NCBI GenBank assembly: GCA_900544445.1
Contig: UQVK01000019.1
Location: forward strand, 1-50,699
DNA length: 50,699 nucleotides
Reading direction: 5' to 3'
Origin: an uncultured Lachnospiraceae bacterium
Lineage (GTDB): Bacteria > Bacillota > Clostridia > Lachnospirales > Lachnospiraceae
Shown: positions 26,784 to 35,253 of the stretch, one piece after another
How positions within the stretch are numbered: the stretch's first letter is position 1
Layout of the letters: every line of letters begins with the position of its first letter
Program-made: the position numbers and the translations under genes
The notes under the pieces: model-generated
Databases searched by the model: none
Seen by the model: only the letters and a program-made list of their open reading frames with translations
Told to the model about the DNA's origin: nothing

Positions 26784-27326
26784 TTAGAACAGACGCTGAA
26801 TCGTCTGATTCAGAAGATCAAATTTGTGGTTTTCCTCCAGCCCTGCATCGGAAAGCAGCTTCGTTACCGCTTCCATGCGGACGAGAGCGGGATCCGGCTT
26901 CAGGGATTCCAGAATGCTCTGGAGAAGAGCGATCAGCTGCTGATTGGTCGTCTCACGGGCCTCCATCATGTGGCTGAGCGCTTCGGCCGGCGTATCCTCC
27001 AGATTTTCCATCTGGGCGATGGCAGCCCGAAGCTCGGCGCTTCCTGCCAGAATTTCATCGATTTTGCGGACCACATAAGCTGTGTCCAGAATTTCCTGCC
27101 CGCCGTTCTGTCCCTGTTCGGGCGTGGATGTATCAGGACTCTTTAACATTTCTGAAGAAGCATTCATGCATTTACCCTCCGCATATACGGGCGGGCGCGC
27201 AAGGCAGATTGTATTCTGATTTACAAAGCGCGCCCTGCCGCTTTTGACAAGTCCCCTGGCGCGTTTCGGCCAGGTCGCTTCATAAACATTTCCCTCTGCA
27301 TCGATGACAGCAATGTTTTTTTCCAT
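26784..27326 (-). CDS. Conserved hypothetical protein with KRARGLVKSGRAR N-terminus
   Basis: A 180-residue soluble protein. The first 45 residues (MEKNIAVIDAEGNVYEATWP, KRARGLVKSGRARFVNQNTI) form a compact basic module like that seen at the start of several uncharacterised Lachnospiraceae proteins; after a Gly/Gln-rich linker, residues 80-180 are helical and acidic. The function is unknown; the basic head suggests nucleic-acid or ribosome contact, which is inference. GGGGAGG sits 7 nt before the ATG. Its promoter is about 100 nt upstream (27428-27456), and a decayed copy of its own start region lies in the leader (27397-27419). Confidence 0.6.
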   Translation of the reverse strand: MEKNIAVIDAEGNVYEATWPKRARGLVKSGRARFVNQNTICLARPPVYAEGKCMNASSEMLKSPDTSTPEQGQNGGQEILDTAYVVRKIDEILAGSAELRAAIAQMENLEDTPAEALSHMMEARETTNQQLIALLQSILESLKPDPALVRMEAVTKLLSDAGLEENHKFDLLNQTIQRLF

Positions 27327-27689
27327 GGGTGTCCTCCCCTTCTGTCTGATGGCATTTTCTGTTCTGTGTCCGTTACTGCGTACACACTGCTTCGTTTTTT
27401 TGAATGGGTGTCTTCCCCTGCATTTTCATTATAGCCGGGAAAACAGGGAGATGCAACCGAAAATTGCCTGGAAAGCCGGGGAAATCTTTGGAAATCTTTG
27501 GACTTACCGTCTGCTGATCGGGCTGTAACAACCTTACAGAACTGTAAGGAAAAACCTTTTTCTGCCACTGCCTTTTACCGGTTGATTTGTGGTAAGATGA
27601 TTGTGCGGAGCGCAGTCGGACCCGATGTAGTCGGGCCACACTCGCCTTATCGTGTTGCCCGCTTTGCGGGGATTGTGAGAGGAATGTCT
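27327..27689. promoter_or_regulatory. Divergent control region, 363 nt without a gene
   Basis: From left to right it holds: the leader of the minus-strand gene with a duplicated ribosome-site block (27323-27340 and 27402-27419); a minus-strand promoter TTGCAT (27451-27456), 17-nt spacer, TATAAT (27428-27433); a tandem GGAAATCTTT pair (27480-27499); the palindrome CCTTACAG-AA-CTGTAAGG (27532-27549); and the leader of the response regulator. No coding sequence is supported here. Confidence 0.65.
27532..27549. promoter_or_regulatory. Probable response-regulator box (palindrome)
   Basis: CCTTACAG (27532-27539) and CTGTAAGG (27542-27549) are perfectly complementary with a 2-bp centre. The TGTAAGG half-site recurs twice in direct orientation before the ABC transporter genes of the same locus (29751-29780), suggesting autoregulation and output control by the response regulator. 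Confidence 0.6.
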
Positions 27690-28424
27690 ATGGAAAAGAA
27701 CAGGATTCTGCTTTTGGAGGACGACAACAGTCTGATCGACGGTTTACAATATTCTCTGGAAAAAAACGGATTTCAGCTTCAGGCCGCGAGAAGCCTGGAG
27801 GAGGGAAGGCGCCTGCTGTTTGGAGAAAATGGCGGCGAAAGCGGTATGGGGGATTATGATCTTCTGCTTCTGGATGTGTCCCTCCCGGACGGGACGGGCT
27901 TTTCCCTGTGCGAAGAGGTGCGCCGGAGGGGAAGCAATGTCCCCATTATTTTTCTGACCGCTGCGGATGAGGAAACCAGCATCATCCGGGGACTGGATGG
28001 GGGAGGGGATGATTATATCACCAAGCCCTTCCGGCTGGGAGAGCTGTGCTCCCGCATCCGGGCCCAGCTGAGAAGAGGCGCCGGGGCAGCCCATGAAAGG
28101 GAAGAGCTTCGAAGCGGCCCGCTGAGGGTGGATCTGACAGCAGGGAGGGCGTATCTGGACGGCCGGGTGCTGGAGCTGACTGCGGCGGAATACCGGCTGC
28201 TGTGTCTGCTTATGGCAAATGAGGGAAGAACCCTGCCGAGGGGGCGGATTCTGGATGTGCTGTGGGACGGAAACGGGAATTTCGTGGATGATAACACCCT
28301 GTCCGTCTACATCCGGCGGCTGCGGGAAAAAACAGAGAAGGACCCTTCCCGGCCCCGGATGCTTCTTACCGTGCGCGGGATCGGTTATCGTTGGGAGGCA
28401 GAAAACGCATCGGAAAAAGGGTGA
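27690..28424 (+). CDS. OmpR/PhoB family response regulator
   Basis: A 244-residue protein. The receiver domain has the acidic pair Asp11-Asp12, phospho-acceptor Asp62 (LLLDVSLPDG), Thr90 and Lys112 (YITKPF). The winged-helix output domain (about 145-240) has LELTAAEYRLLCLLMANEGR and DDNTLSVYIRRLREKTEKDP with RGIGYRW. ATG 27690 is preferred (GAGAGG eight bases upstream); ATG 27684 is two codons earlier. It is the first gene of a regulator-kinase-ABC-permease set, a layout typical of antimicrobial-peptide or cell-envelope-stress detoxification modules. It likely binds the TGTAAGG boxes. Confidence 0.92.
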   Translation: MEKNRILLLEDDNSLIDGLQYSLEKNGFQLQAARSLEEGRRLLFGENGGESGMGDYDLLLLDVSLPDGTGFSLCEEVRRRGSNVPIIFLTAADEETSIIRGLDGGGDDYITKPFRLGELCSRIRAQLRRGAGAAHEREELRSGPLRVDLTAGRAYLDGRVLELTAAEYRLLCLLMANEGRTLPRGRILDVLWDGNGNFVDDNTLSVYIRRLREKTEKDPSRPRMLLTVRGIGYRWEAENASEKG

Positions 28425-28496
28425 CGCGTCGTTCTGCCATATATTTCGTGCCGTCTGCAGCGGTGTCGCTGCAATCGGAAGAAATGGAGGTTGGTG

Positions 28497-29756
28497 ATGA
28501 CAGAAATCTGGCAGGACAGGCAGGAGAGAGGTTTTCTCATGTTTTTGGCCGTATTCTGCATACTGCTGCCTGTTCTTGGAATCCTCGGGAGCCTGTGGCA
28601 GGCGCAGGGAATCAGAGATGCGCTCCTTGGCAGGGAGGCCCGGCTGGTATCCGGCATGCTGGAATCCGGTCTTTCGGAAGAGACAGCTGCGACGATTTTA
28701 AGCAGGACGGAAATATCGCAGGAAGGGGAAGCCCTTCTTCGGCGGACGGGACGGACACAGGAAAGCCTGGCATGGCTGTATCCGGAAGTCAGACAGGCGG
28801 CGGGGCGGACCGCTCTTTTTTCGTGTATGGGAGCAGGTGTGCTTGGCGCGGTCCTTTTTTCGGGGGCCGTTCTTTTCCTGAAAAGGCGGGAAGCGCTGTA
28901 TGAGCAGGCGGCGGGCATTCTTTCCCGTTTCGCGGAAGGGGATTTTTCCCGGCATCTGCCCAGAGGTGGAACGGGGGCGCTGTACCGTCTGTTTTCGGCG
29001 GCGGACCAGCTTTCCAGGGCAGCCCAGGTGCGGGGCGAGGCGGAGCGGGCCGCGAAGGAAGCCCTGAAGAATGCCGTTTCCGACATCTCCCATCAGCTGA
29101 AGACCCCGCTTGCGGCGCTGTCCATGTACATGGAGATTCTGAAGGAGGAGCCGGAGAGGCCGGAGACTGTCCGGGAATTTTCCGCAAAGGCCCTTCAGTC
29201 CCTGGAGCGGATGCAGCGCCTGATCGGCCTGCTTTTGAAAATCATGCGCCTGGATGCGGGAAGCGTCCGCTTCGAGCCGGAGGACTGTCTGGTTTCAGAG
29301 CTGGTCCGGGAAGCGGTGGAGGAGCTGACCACCCGGGCCAGACAGGAGGGAAAGCGGCTGATAGTGGAAGGGGATCCAAAGGAGCGGGTGCGCTGCGATC
29401 CGGCCTGGACAGCGGAAGCGTTGTCCAACCTGGTGAAAAACGCGCTGGACCACACGGAAAGCGGAGGAACGGTGTGCATCCGCTGGAACCGTTCTCCGGG
29501 GCTTTTCCGCCTGTCGGTGGAGGACGACGGCTGTGGAATCCCCCCGGAGGATCTGCCCCATATCTTCAAACGCTTCTACCGAAGCGGCCGGGACAGAGCG
29601 GCCCGTAGCCTGCAGGGGGTGGGCCTTGGTCTTCCGCTTGCAAAGGCGGTGGTGGAGGGACAGGGCGGCGTGCTGTCCGTAAACAGCTCTCCCGGTGCGG
29701 ACAATTCTTCCGGCGGAAGAACCGTTTTCTCCATTTCCTTTCTTTCGGAACTGTAA
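28497..29756 (+). CDS. Sensor histidine kinase
   Basis: A 419-residue membrane kinase with two membrane segments (about 13-35 and 105-128) around an extracytoplasmic loop of some 70 residues, then a HAMP-like linker, the H-box SDISHQLKTPL (His199), N-box EALSNLVKNALDHT, G1 DDGCGI, F-box FKRFYR and G2 GVGLGL. The 70-residue sensor loop is larger than in BceS-type intramembrane kinases, so it may sense its signal directly. GGAGG (28486-28490) sets the start at ATG 28497. Its stop codon lies inside the first TGTAAGG box of the transporter promoter. Confidence 0.92.
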   Translation: MTEIWQDRQERGFLMFLAVFCILLPVLGILGSLWQAQGIRDALLGREARLVSGMLESGLSEETAATILSRTEISQEGEALLRRTGRTQESLAWLYPEVRQAAGRTALFSCMGAGVLGAVLFSGAVLFLKRREALYEQAAGILSRFAEGDFSRHLPRGGTGALYRLFSAADQLSRAAQVRGEAERAAKEALKNAVSDISHQLKTPLAALSMYMEILKEEPERPETVREFSAKALQSLERMQRLIGLLLKIMRLDAGSVRFEPEDCLVSELVREAVEELTTRARQEGKRLIVEGDPKERVRCDPAWTAEALSNLVKNALDHTESGGTVCIRWNRSPGLFRLSVEDDGCGIPPEDLPHIFKRFYRSGRDRAARSLQGVGLGLPLAKAVVEGQGGVLSVNSSPGADNSSGGRTVFSISFLSEL

Positions 29757-29780
29757 GGTGGGATTCACCGGAGTGTAAGG
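29751..29780 (+). promoter_or_regulatory. Direct TGTAAGG repeats before ABC transporter genes
   Basis: CTGTAAGG (29751-29758) and GTGTAAGG (29773-29780) are spaced 22 bp start to start, two helical turns, followed by a weak -10 (TTTAAT). This is the pattern of an OmpR-type activator site. Confidence 0.6.
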
Positions 29781-29884
29781 CGGATGTGCTTTAATGAGGT
29801 ATGCGAAGACATACGGAAGCGGAAAGCCTGCAAAAACGCGGGCTTCGCCCTGCGGACACGGTTATGGAAAGGAAGGAAATCAGT

Positions 29885-30574
29885 ATGGAAATTTTACGGG
29901 TGGAAAAGCTGTGCAAGGTATACGGGACCGGAGAGGCCCGGGTGGACGCGCTTAAGGAAGTATCCTTCTCTCTGGAAAAGGGGGAATTCGCCGCGGTGAT
30001 CGGAGAATCCGGTTCGGGAAAGAGCACGCTCCTAAACTGCATCGGCGGGCTGGATGAGCCAACGTCGGGAAAGGTCTGGCTGGACGGGGAGGATCTGTTT
30101 TCCCTGTCGGAGAAAAAACGGACGATTTTCCGAAGGCAGAACATCGGGTTCATTTTTCAGTCCTTTCATCTCATCCAGGAGCTGGATGTGGAGCAGAATA
30201 TTGTGTTCCCGCTGCTTCTGGACCACAGGAAGCCGGAACCGGGACAGGTGGAGGAAATGCTACAGGTGCTGGGGCTTACGGACAGGCGCAGGCATCTGCC
30301 CGGCCAGCTTTCCGGCGGCCAGCAGCAGCGGGTTGCCATCGGAAGGGCGCTGATCACGCGGCCCATGCTGGTGCTGGCGGACGAGCCGACGGGGAATCTG
30401 GACTCCAGAAACAGCCGGGATGTGATGGACCTTCTTCTGAAGGCGTCCAGACACTATCAGCAGACCGTTCTGATGATCACCCACAACAGGAATCTTTCGT
30501 CCTGTGCGGACCGGGTGCTCCAGGTGACGGACGGCGTTCTGAAGGAACTGGGAGGGCGGCAGCATGAGATTTAA
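29885..30574 (+). CDS. ABC transporter ATP-binding protein (LolD/MacB/BceA type)
   Basis: A 229-residue ATPase. Walker [10 protein letters not shown] (40-48), Q-loop [12 protein letters not shown], signature [15 protein letters not shown], Walker [13 protein letters not shown] and H-loop MITHN are all intact. The spacing and the LDS D-loop are those of the MacB/BceA branch that works with FtsX-type permeases. AAGGAAGG supports ATG 29885 over two upstream in-frame ATGs. The stop overlaps the start of the permease gene by 11 bp, so the two are translated together. Regulated by the adjacent two-component system. Confidence 0.92.
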   Translation: MEILRVEKLCKVYGTGEARVDALKEVSFSLEKGEFAAVIGESGSGKSTLLNCIGGLDEPTSGKVWLDGEDLFSLSEKKRTIFRRQNIGFIFQSFHLIQELDVEQNIVFPLLLDHRKPEPGQVEEMLQVLGLTDRRRHLPGQLSGGQQQRVAIGRALITRPMLVLADEPTGNLDSRNSRDVMDLLLKASRHYQQTVLMITHNRNLSSCADRVLQVTDGVLKELGGRQHEI

Positions 30575-33101
30575 GAAGGGAAAAAAGAACGGAAAGCAGG
30601 CTGCAGAAGCCCACGCGGCCAGCGTTCCCATGAAAAGCTGGCTGGATCTGATTCCCCTTTCCGAGCGGGTCCACAGGAAGCAGAGCAGGATGACCAGAAT
30701 CTGCATCGTGCTGGCGGTTGCTCTGGTCATGACCATTTTCGGAATGGCGGACATGGAAATCCGAAACCAGATCCGGCAGGCCAGGATGAGCGACGGGGGC
30801 TGGCATGCCTCATTCCGGGAAATCACCCCGGAGCAGGCCGCTCTCATCGCGGCAAGGCCACAGGTGACGGCGGCAAGCTGGTACGGCATCTATAATTACG
30901 GCCAGGATGAGCACTGGTGCATCGACGGGGTGGAAACATCGGTGATCGGGACGGAGGAGACGCTGACCAGGATGTTTCCCACGGCTGAAATTCGGGAGGG
31001 GACTTTTCCTGAAAAGGAGAATGAAGCGGTTTTTTCGGAAAACGCCAGGCAGCGGCTCGGGCTTTCCATCGGGGAGCAGGTAGCGCTCGACACCCCCTGG
31101 GGAGAGCGGGTGAGCCTGACGGTGAGCGGCTTCTGCGGGCAGTTTTCCCAGCTGAACAAGCAGGATGCCTTCGGCGTCTTTCTGAATATGGATTCCTTCC
31201 GCAGACTGGCCGAGGCGGCGGAAGATGGGGAAGAAGCATACTGGAACAGCGTTTATATGGTGGCCTTCAGCCCTTTTTGCAACATCCAGAAAAACCTGGC
31301 CGACATCAGACAACAGCTTTCCCTGCGGGAGGAACAGGTGTCGGAAAACATCAAGATGCTCGGCCTGATTGGACAGAGCAGTGATTCCTATATGATCCGG
31401 CTGATGCAGACGGGGATTGTGCTGGCCGTTCTGGTGATGATTTTCGGCGTGCTGATGATTACGGGGAGCCTGAACAGCAACATCGCACAGAGAACGGAAT
31501 TTTTCGGGATGCTGCGCTGCCTTGGGGCGACCCGGCCTCAGATTTCCCGTTTTGTGAGAAGAGAGGCGCTTCGGTGGTGCCGGACGGCGGTCCCTGCCGG
31601 GCTTCTGACCGGCATGGCGGTGGTCTGGGCGCTGTGCGCCGTTTTAAAGCTGATGAGCAGCCTGTTTGCGGAAATGCCTGTTTTTTCCATCAGCTGGATC
31701 GGCATTGCGGCAGGCGCTGTGGTGGGCGTCCTCACCGTGCTTCTGGCATCCCGCACGCCGGCGAAAAAGGCCGCCGCCGTCTCTCCCCTGACCGCCGTAT
31801 CCGGAAATGCGGAAACCCTTTTTCCGGCAGACGCGCCGGTTCAGAGGAAGGCTGCGGATACCAGGCATTGCAGCGTGGAAATCGCGCTGGGGATCCATCA
31901 TGCCCTGGGGAGCGGGAAAGGTTTCCCGAAAAATTTTCTTTTGCTGGCAGGCTCCTATGCGCTGAGCGTCATTCTGTTTCTCTCCTTCAGCGTGCTGCCG
32001 GATATGGGAAAGCATGCGGTCAATCCGCTGGATCCGGCCGCTCCGGATCTTTCCATCCTAAGCGCGGAAAATACCTGTTCCCTGTCCCGGCAGCTGGCTG
32101 ACCGCCTTGCCGAAGAAGAGGCGGTAAAGCGGGTTTATGGAAGAAGCTTTGCCTATGACGTTCCCGCTTCCTGGGAAGGGACGCAGGGCAGCGTCTGCCT
32201 GTTTTCTTATGAGGAGAACCAGCTTCAGTGGGCGCAGGATGATCTGCTTGTGCCGTCGAAGAAAGCAGGGGAATCCGTGAAGGCTGCGCGTTTCACGAAG
32301 GCTTCGCGTTTCATGAAAGCTGCGCAGGTGATGGACGCGGTACAGGAGGGGGAGGGCGTGCTTGTGGTTTTCGGCTATGAGGGACAGTTTGACCTTGCGG
32401 AGGGGGATGTGATCTCCCTGCAGCTTTCCGGAGAAACAAAGGATGTGACCGTCCTGGGCGTGCTGTCAGATACCCCCTATACCACGGAGGGCGAAACCCA
32501 GGTGATCTGCTCGGAGGAGCTGTTTTCGGAGCTGACCGGAATGGAGGACTATACCGTTATCGACATGCAGCTGAAAAGAAATGCTTCGGATGAGGACGTA
32601 CAGCGCATCCGCGCGATCGTGGAGGAGACGGAAGGGGCCGATGCAATCGTCTTTTCCGACCGGAGGCTGAGCAACAGCGAGGCGGTCGGCGCCTGGTATT
32701 CCCTGATGCTGATCGTATACGGCTTCCTTGCCGTGATCGCCCTGATCAGCCTGGTTCACATCATCAACAGCACGGACATGGGCGTGTCCGCCCGCCTCCG
32801 GGAATATGGCAGAATGCGTGCCGTGGGAATGACGGTGGACCAGCTTGTGAAAATGGTGGCGGCCGAGACGCTGACCTGTTCCCTTACGGGCGTCCTCGCC
32901 GGCTGTGCGGCGGGGCTTCCCCTGAACTGGCTGCTCTATGAGAGTCTGGTGACCGCACAATGGGGAGCCGCCTGGTATTTCCCCGTCATTCCGCTTCTGG
33001 TCATCCTGGCCGTCACCGCCCTGTCCGTCCTGCTCGCCATATACGGCCCGGCACGGCGCATCCGCACCATGTCCGTGACGGAGACCATCGGGACGCAGTA
33101 A
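30564..33101 (+). CDS. FtsX-family ABC transporter permease
   Basis: An 845-residue permease. One membrane segment near the N-terminus (RICIVLAVALVMTIFGMADM) is followed by a large extracellular domain, then an FtsX core near 280-415 (GIVLAVLVMIFGVLMITGSL; FFGMLRCLGATRPQISRFVR), a second extracellular domain and a second FtsX core near 710-840 (RLREYGRMRAVGMTVDQLVK). The layout is the MacB-like duplicated one rather than the ten-helix BceB form. It forms a transporter with the preceding ATPase, probably acting on peptides or envelope lipids. An 18-bp near-repeat (three units) encodes the linker KAARFTKASRFMKAAQVM at residues 573-589. Confidence 0.88.
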   Translation: MRFKKGKKNGKQAAEAHAASVPMKSWLDLIPLSERVHRKQSRMTRICIVLAVALVMTIFGMADMEIRNQIRQARMSDGGWHASFREITPEQAALIAARPQVTAASWYGIYNYGQDEHWCIDGVETSVIGTEETLTRMFPTAEIREGTFPEKENEAVFSENARQRLGLSIGEQVALDTPWGERVSLTVSGFCGQFSQLNKQDAFGVFLNMDSFRRLAEAAEDGEEAYWNSVYMVAFSPFCNIQKNLADIRQQLSLREEQVSENIKMLGLIGQSSDSYMIRLMQTGIVLAVLVMIFGVLMITGSLNSNIAQRTEFFGMLRCLGATRPQISRFVRREALRWCRTAVPAGLLTGMAVVWALCAVLKLMSSLFAEMPVFSISWIGIAAGAVVGVLTVLLASRTPAKKAAAVSPLTAVSGNAETLFPADAPVQRKAADTRHCSVEIALGIHHALGSGKGFPKNFLLLAGSYALSVILFLSFSVLPDMGKHAVNPLDPAAPDLSILSAENTCSLSRQLADRLAEEEAVKRVYGRSFAYDVPASWEGTQGSVCLFSYEENQLQWAQDDLLVPSKKAGESVKAARFTKASRFMKAAQVMDAVQEGEGVLVVFGYEGQFDLAEGDVISLQLSGETKDVTVLGVLSDTPYTTEGETQVICSEELFSELTGMEDYTVIDMQLKRNASDEDVQRIRAIVEETEGADAIVFSDRRLSNSEAVGAWYSLMLIVYGFLAVIALISLVHIINSTDMGVSARLREYGRMRAVGMTVDQLVKMVAAETLTCSLTGVLAGCAAGLPLNWLLYESLVTAQWGAAWYFPVIPLLVILAVTALSVLLAIYGPARRIRTMSVTETIGTQ

Positions 33102-33146
33102 AGAGAAGACAAAAACAGAAAACATCCGGACCATGCGAAAGACAGA

Positions 33147-33186
33147 ACATGCCCTGCCCCCGGAACAGACGGGATGCAGGGCATGT
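33147..33186 (+). terminator. Terminator after permease gene
   Basis: ACATGCCCTGC (33147-33157) pairs perfectly with 33176-33186 around an 18-nt loop, followed by TTT. It ends the kinase-transporter locus. Confidence 0.75.
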
Positions 33187-33209
33187 TTCCCGTCAGAAAG
33201 AAAGGCCTG

Positions 33210-33716
33210 TTATTTCAACGTTTTTCCGTAATATTCCACATCAATTACTGTCCCGTCCGGATAATGTTCCTGATCCGATTTTATCCACTCGGTAAAGCCA
33301 TAGTGGGCATAGATCGCCCTATTTTTCTTTTCATCGGGTTCCACGCCAAGGGTTGCTCTGGTAAAACCCCTATGCCGCAGATCATTGATCATAAAGTGAA
33401 ACAGTCTGGAAAAATATCCCTTTCCCTGAAAGCCGTCAATGGTTCGGAACGCGGACAGGTAGACGGTATGGCTGTCAACCAGACCGGAGCTGTTCTGTAC
33501 GATATCCGGATGGAGCATCGCCGTTGCCTCGCAGATAATGGTTCCTTCCAGGATCCCATAGTAAGGGATGATATAACCCTGCCTGTAATTTTCCATGTTC
33601 CGCTTCTTCCAGACGATCCAGTTTTCCCTGTCAGCTCCGCTGTGCGCAATCTCATAGTCCCATTTGGTGTTCATTTCCTGAAGAGACGCGATCTTACAGA
33701 TAAAAGGTTCAGCCAT
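33210..33716 (-). CDS. GNAT family N-acetyltransferase
   Basis: About 168 residues. Motif A is seen in VYLSAFRTIDGFQGKGYFSRLFHFMI (Q-G-K-G-Y pyrophosphate loop) and motif B in TRATLGVEPDEKKNRAIYAHYGF. It transfers an acetyl group from acetyl-CoA to an unknown amine or protein N-terminus. The frame opens further upstream, but ATG 33716 follows AAAGGCGG and fits the family start. It is transcribed alone, convergent with the permease gene. Confidence 0.85.
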   Translation of the reverse strand: MAEPFICKIASLQEMNTKWDYEIAHSGADRENWIVWKKRNMENYRQGYIIPYYGILEGTIICEATAMLHPDIVQNSSGLVDSHTVYLSAFRTIDGFQGKGYFSRLFHFMINDLRHRGFTRATLGVEPDEKKNRAIYAHYGFTEWIKSDQEHYPDGTVIDVEYYGKTLK

Positions 33717-33859
33717 TCTTTTTCCGCCTTTCAAAATCCGGTTTTTGGGTTGTGCCTGCTGACCTGAGTGTAGCATATCTTCCAACCGGAGGCAATCGCA
33801 GTTCCAAAACGGCTGTTCCGGAGCGGCCCTGCAACCATCTGGTGTAGCGGGAATTAAGC

Positions 33860-33888
33860 TTGCCGCTTTCTGTGGATCGGAGTATAAT
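33860..33888 (+). promoter_or_regulatory. Promoter of the prolyl-tRNA editing-like gene
   Basis: TTGCCG (33860-33865), 17-nt spacer and perfect TATAAT (33883-33888), about 80 nt before the start codon. Confidence 0.65.
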
Positions 33889-33971
33889 GCCCTTGAAATA
33901 CGGGGGAAGCGGCAAATCGAAAATTCGGCGCGCGTTTCTCAGCACAGAAACACTTCGGAGCGGAGGAAACA

Positions 33972-34508
33972 ATGCATCTTACAAAAGGAAGGCCAAAAGA
34001 GCTTTCCGGCAGGACGGCCCGGGAAATCCGGGTCTACGACCTGCTGGATGAGCTGAATATTTCATATGAATATGTGGATCATGAACCCATGCGTTCCATG
34101 CAGGACTGCCTGGAGGTGGACAGCATCCTGAACGCGGCGATCTGCAAAAACCTGTTTCTATGCAATCACCAGAAAACAGCATACTATCTGCTGATGCTTC
34201 CGGGAGAGAAAAAGTTCCGTTCCGGAGAGGTTTCCCGGCTGGCCGGAAGCTCCCGCCTGTCCTTCGCGCCGCCGGAGGACATGGAACGCCTGCTGGATTT
34301 AAGCCCGGGCTCGGTCAGCGTGATGGGACTGATGAATGATCGCGAAGGACGGGTGCAGCTTCTGATGGATGAAGAGATTCTGACGCAGGAATATTTCGGC
34401 TGCCATCCCTGCGTCAACACCACCAGCCTCCGGCTGTCCGTCAGGGATCTGACGGAAAAAATCCTGAAAAAGATCAGGCATGAACCGGTGCTTCTTCATC
34501 TGTCCTGA
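33972..34508 (+). CDS. Prolyl-tRNA deacylase-like editing protein (YbaK/ProX family)
   Basis: A 178-residue free-standing editing domain of the YbaK/INS family, closest in length and sequence to ProX/PrdX proteins (YEYVDHEPMRSMQDC; ICKNLFLCNHQKTAYYLLML; a conserved lysine in GEKKFRSGEVSRLAGSSRLS; SVSVMGLMNDREGRVQLLMD). These hydrolyse Ala-tRNA(Pro) or Cys-tRNA(Pro) made in error by prolyl-tRNA synthetase. GGAGG (33961-33965) precedes the ATG. It is a single-gene transcript by context. Confidence 0.87.
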   Translation: MHLTKGRPKELSGRTAREIRVYDLLDELNISYEYVDHEPMRSMQDCLEVDSILNAAICKNLFLCNHQKTAYYLLMLPGEKKFRSGEVSRLAGSSRLSFAPPEDMERLLDLSPGSVSVMGLMNDREGRVQLLMDEEILTQEYFGCHPCVNTTSLRLSVRDLTEKILKKIRHEPVLLHLS

Positions 34509-34637
34509 TTGCCGTGGCGCATCTGTCCTGACATTTTTGCAGTTTTGTCCAGACAGGCGGAAAAGATTAACAGTGTCAAACGGGAAAAAAATCTGTTATC
34601 CTTATTTCTGTAAAAAGAGAAAAGGAGTTGACCGAAT

Positions 34638-35174
34638 ATGAGAACAGATAAAATAAAATGGACAGAACTGATTACAGGCATCCTGCTGATTCTTCTTGGG
34701 ATATACAGCCTGATCCGGCCGGTGGGAATGCTGACCGGAGTGACCGTCATTTACGGGCTGTTTGCGGTGATTACGGGTATCGCGGATATTGTTTTCTATG
34801 TCCGGATGGAGCGCAGGACGGGATTTGGTCCGGCGGTATCCCTGGTGACGGGTATTTTTAGCGTTCTCGCCGGTATCCTGATTCTGTGCAATATCGATGC
34901 GGGCCGGTGGGCCATTGCAATTTTGTTCCCGATCTGGTTCATTGCGCACTGCCTGTCAAGGCTGTCCCACCTTTCCCTGATCCGTCTGACGGTGGGAGAC
35001 GCGTACTATTACTTTACGCTGGTCATCAATATTCTGGGACTGGCACTGGGAATTCTGATGCTGTTTAATCCTTTTGCAGCCATGCTTTCCGTCAGCTGGA
35101 TTATCGGAATTTATCTCATTCTGCTGGGAATGGACAGCCTGATGCTGGCGATTGTGCTGTTTGGGCTTCGGTAA
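34638..35174 (+). CDS. HdeD/DUF308 family membrane protein
   Basis: A 178-residue protein of six hydrophobic helices in three pairs (ITGILLILLGIYSLIRPVGM, VIYGLFAVITGIADIVFYVR and so on), the DUF308 repeat found in E. coli HdeD and many Firmicutes. It sits in the cytoplasmic membrane; its function in Gram-positive bacteria is unknown. AAGGAG precedes the ATG. Upstream, an imperfect inverted repeat (about 34524-34557) may be the end of the preceding transcript. Confidence 0.85.
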   Translation: MRTDKIKWTELITGILLILLGIYSLIRPVGMLTGVTVIYGLFAVITGIADIVFYVRMERRTGFGPAVSLVTGIFSVLAGILILCNIDAGRWAIAILFPIWFIAHCLSRLSHLSLIRLTVGDAYYYFTLVINILGLALGILMLFNPFAAMLSVSWIIGIYLILLGMDSLMLAIVLFGLR

Positions 35175-35208
35175 TGCAGCGTATGTCGGTATTGATTAGG
35201 TAAAAAGG

Positions 35209-35252
35209 CTCCACATCAGAAAAACGTTCTGCTGTTGTTCTGATGTGGAGCT
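35209..35252. terminator. Bidirectional terminator
   Basis: GCTCCACATCAGAA (35209-35222) pairs perfectly with 35239-35252. TTTT follows on plus and TTTTT on minus, so it serves both convergent genes. Confidence 0.88.
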
Positions 35253-35253
35253 T

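Noticed and set aside
27480..27499. Tandem GGAAATCTTT pair as a regulatory site
   Set aside because: Only two copies, no palindrome and not repeated at other promoters of the locus.
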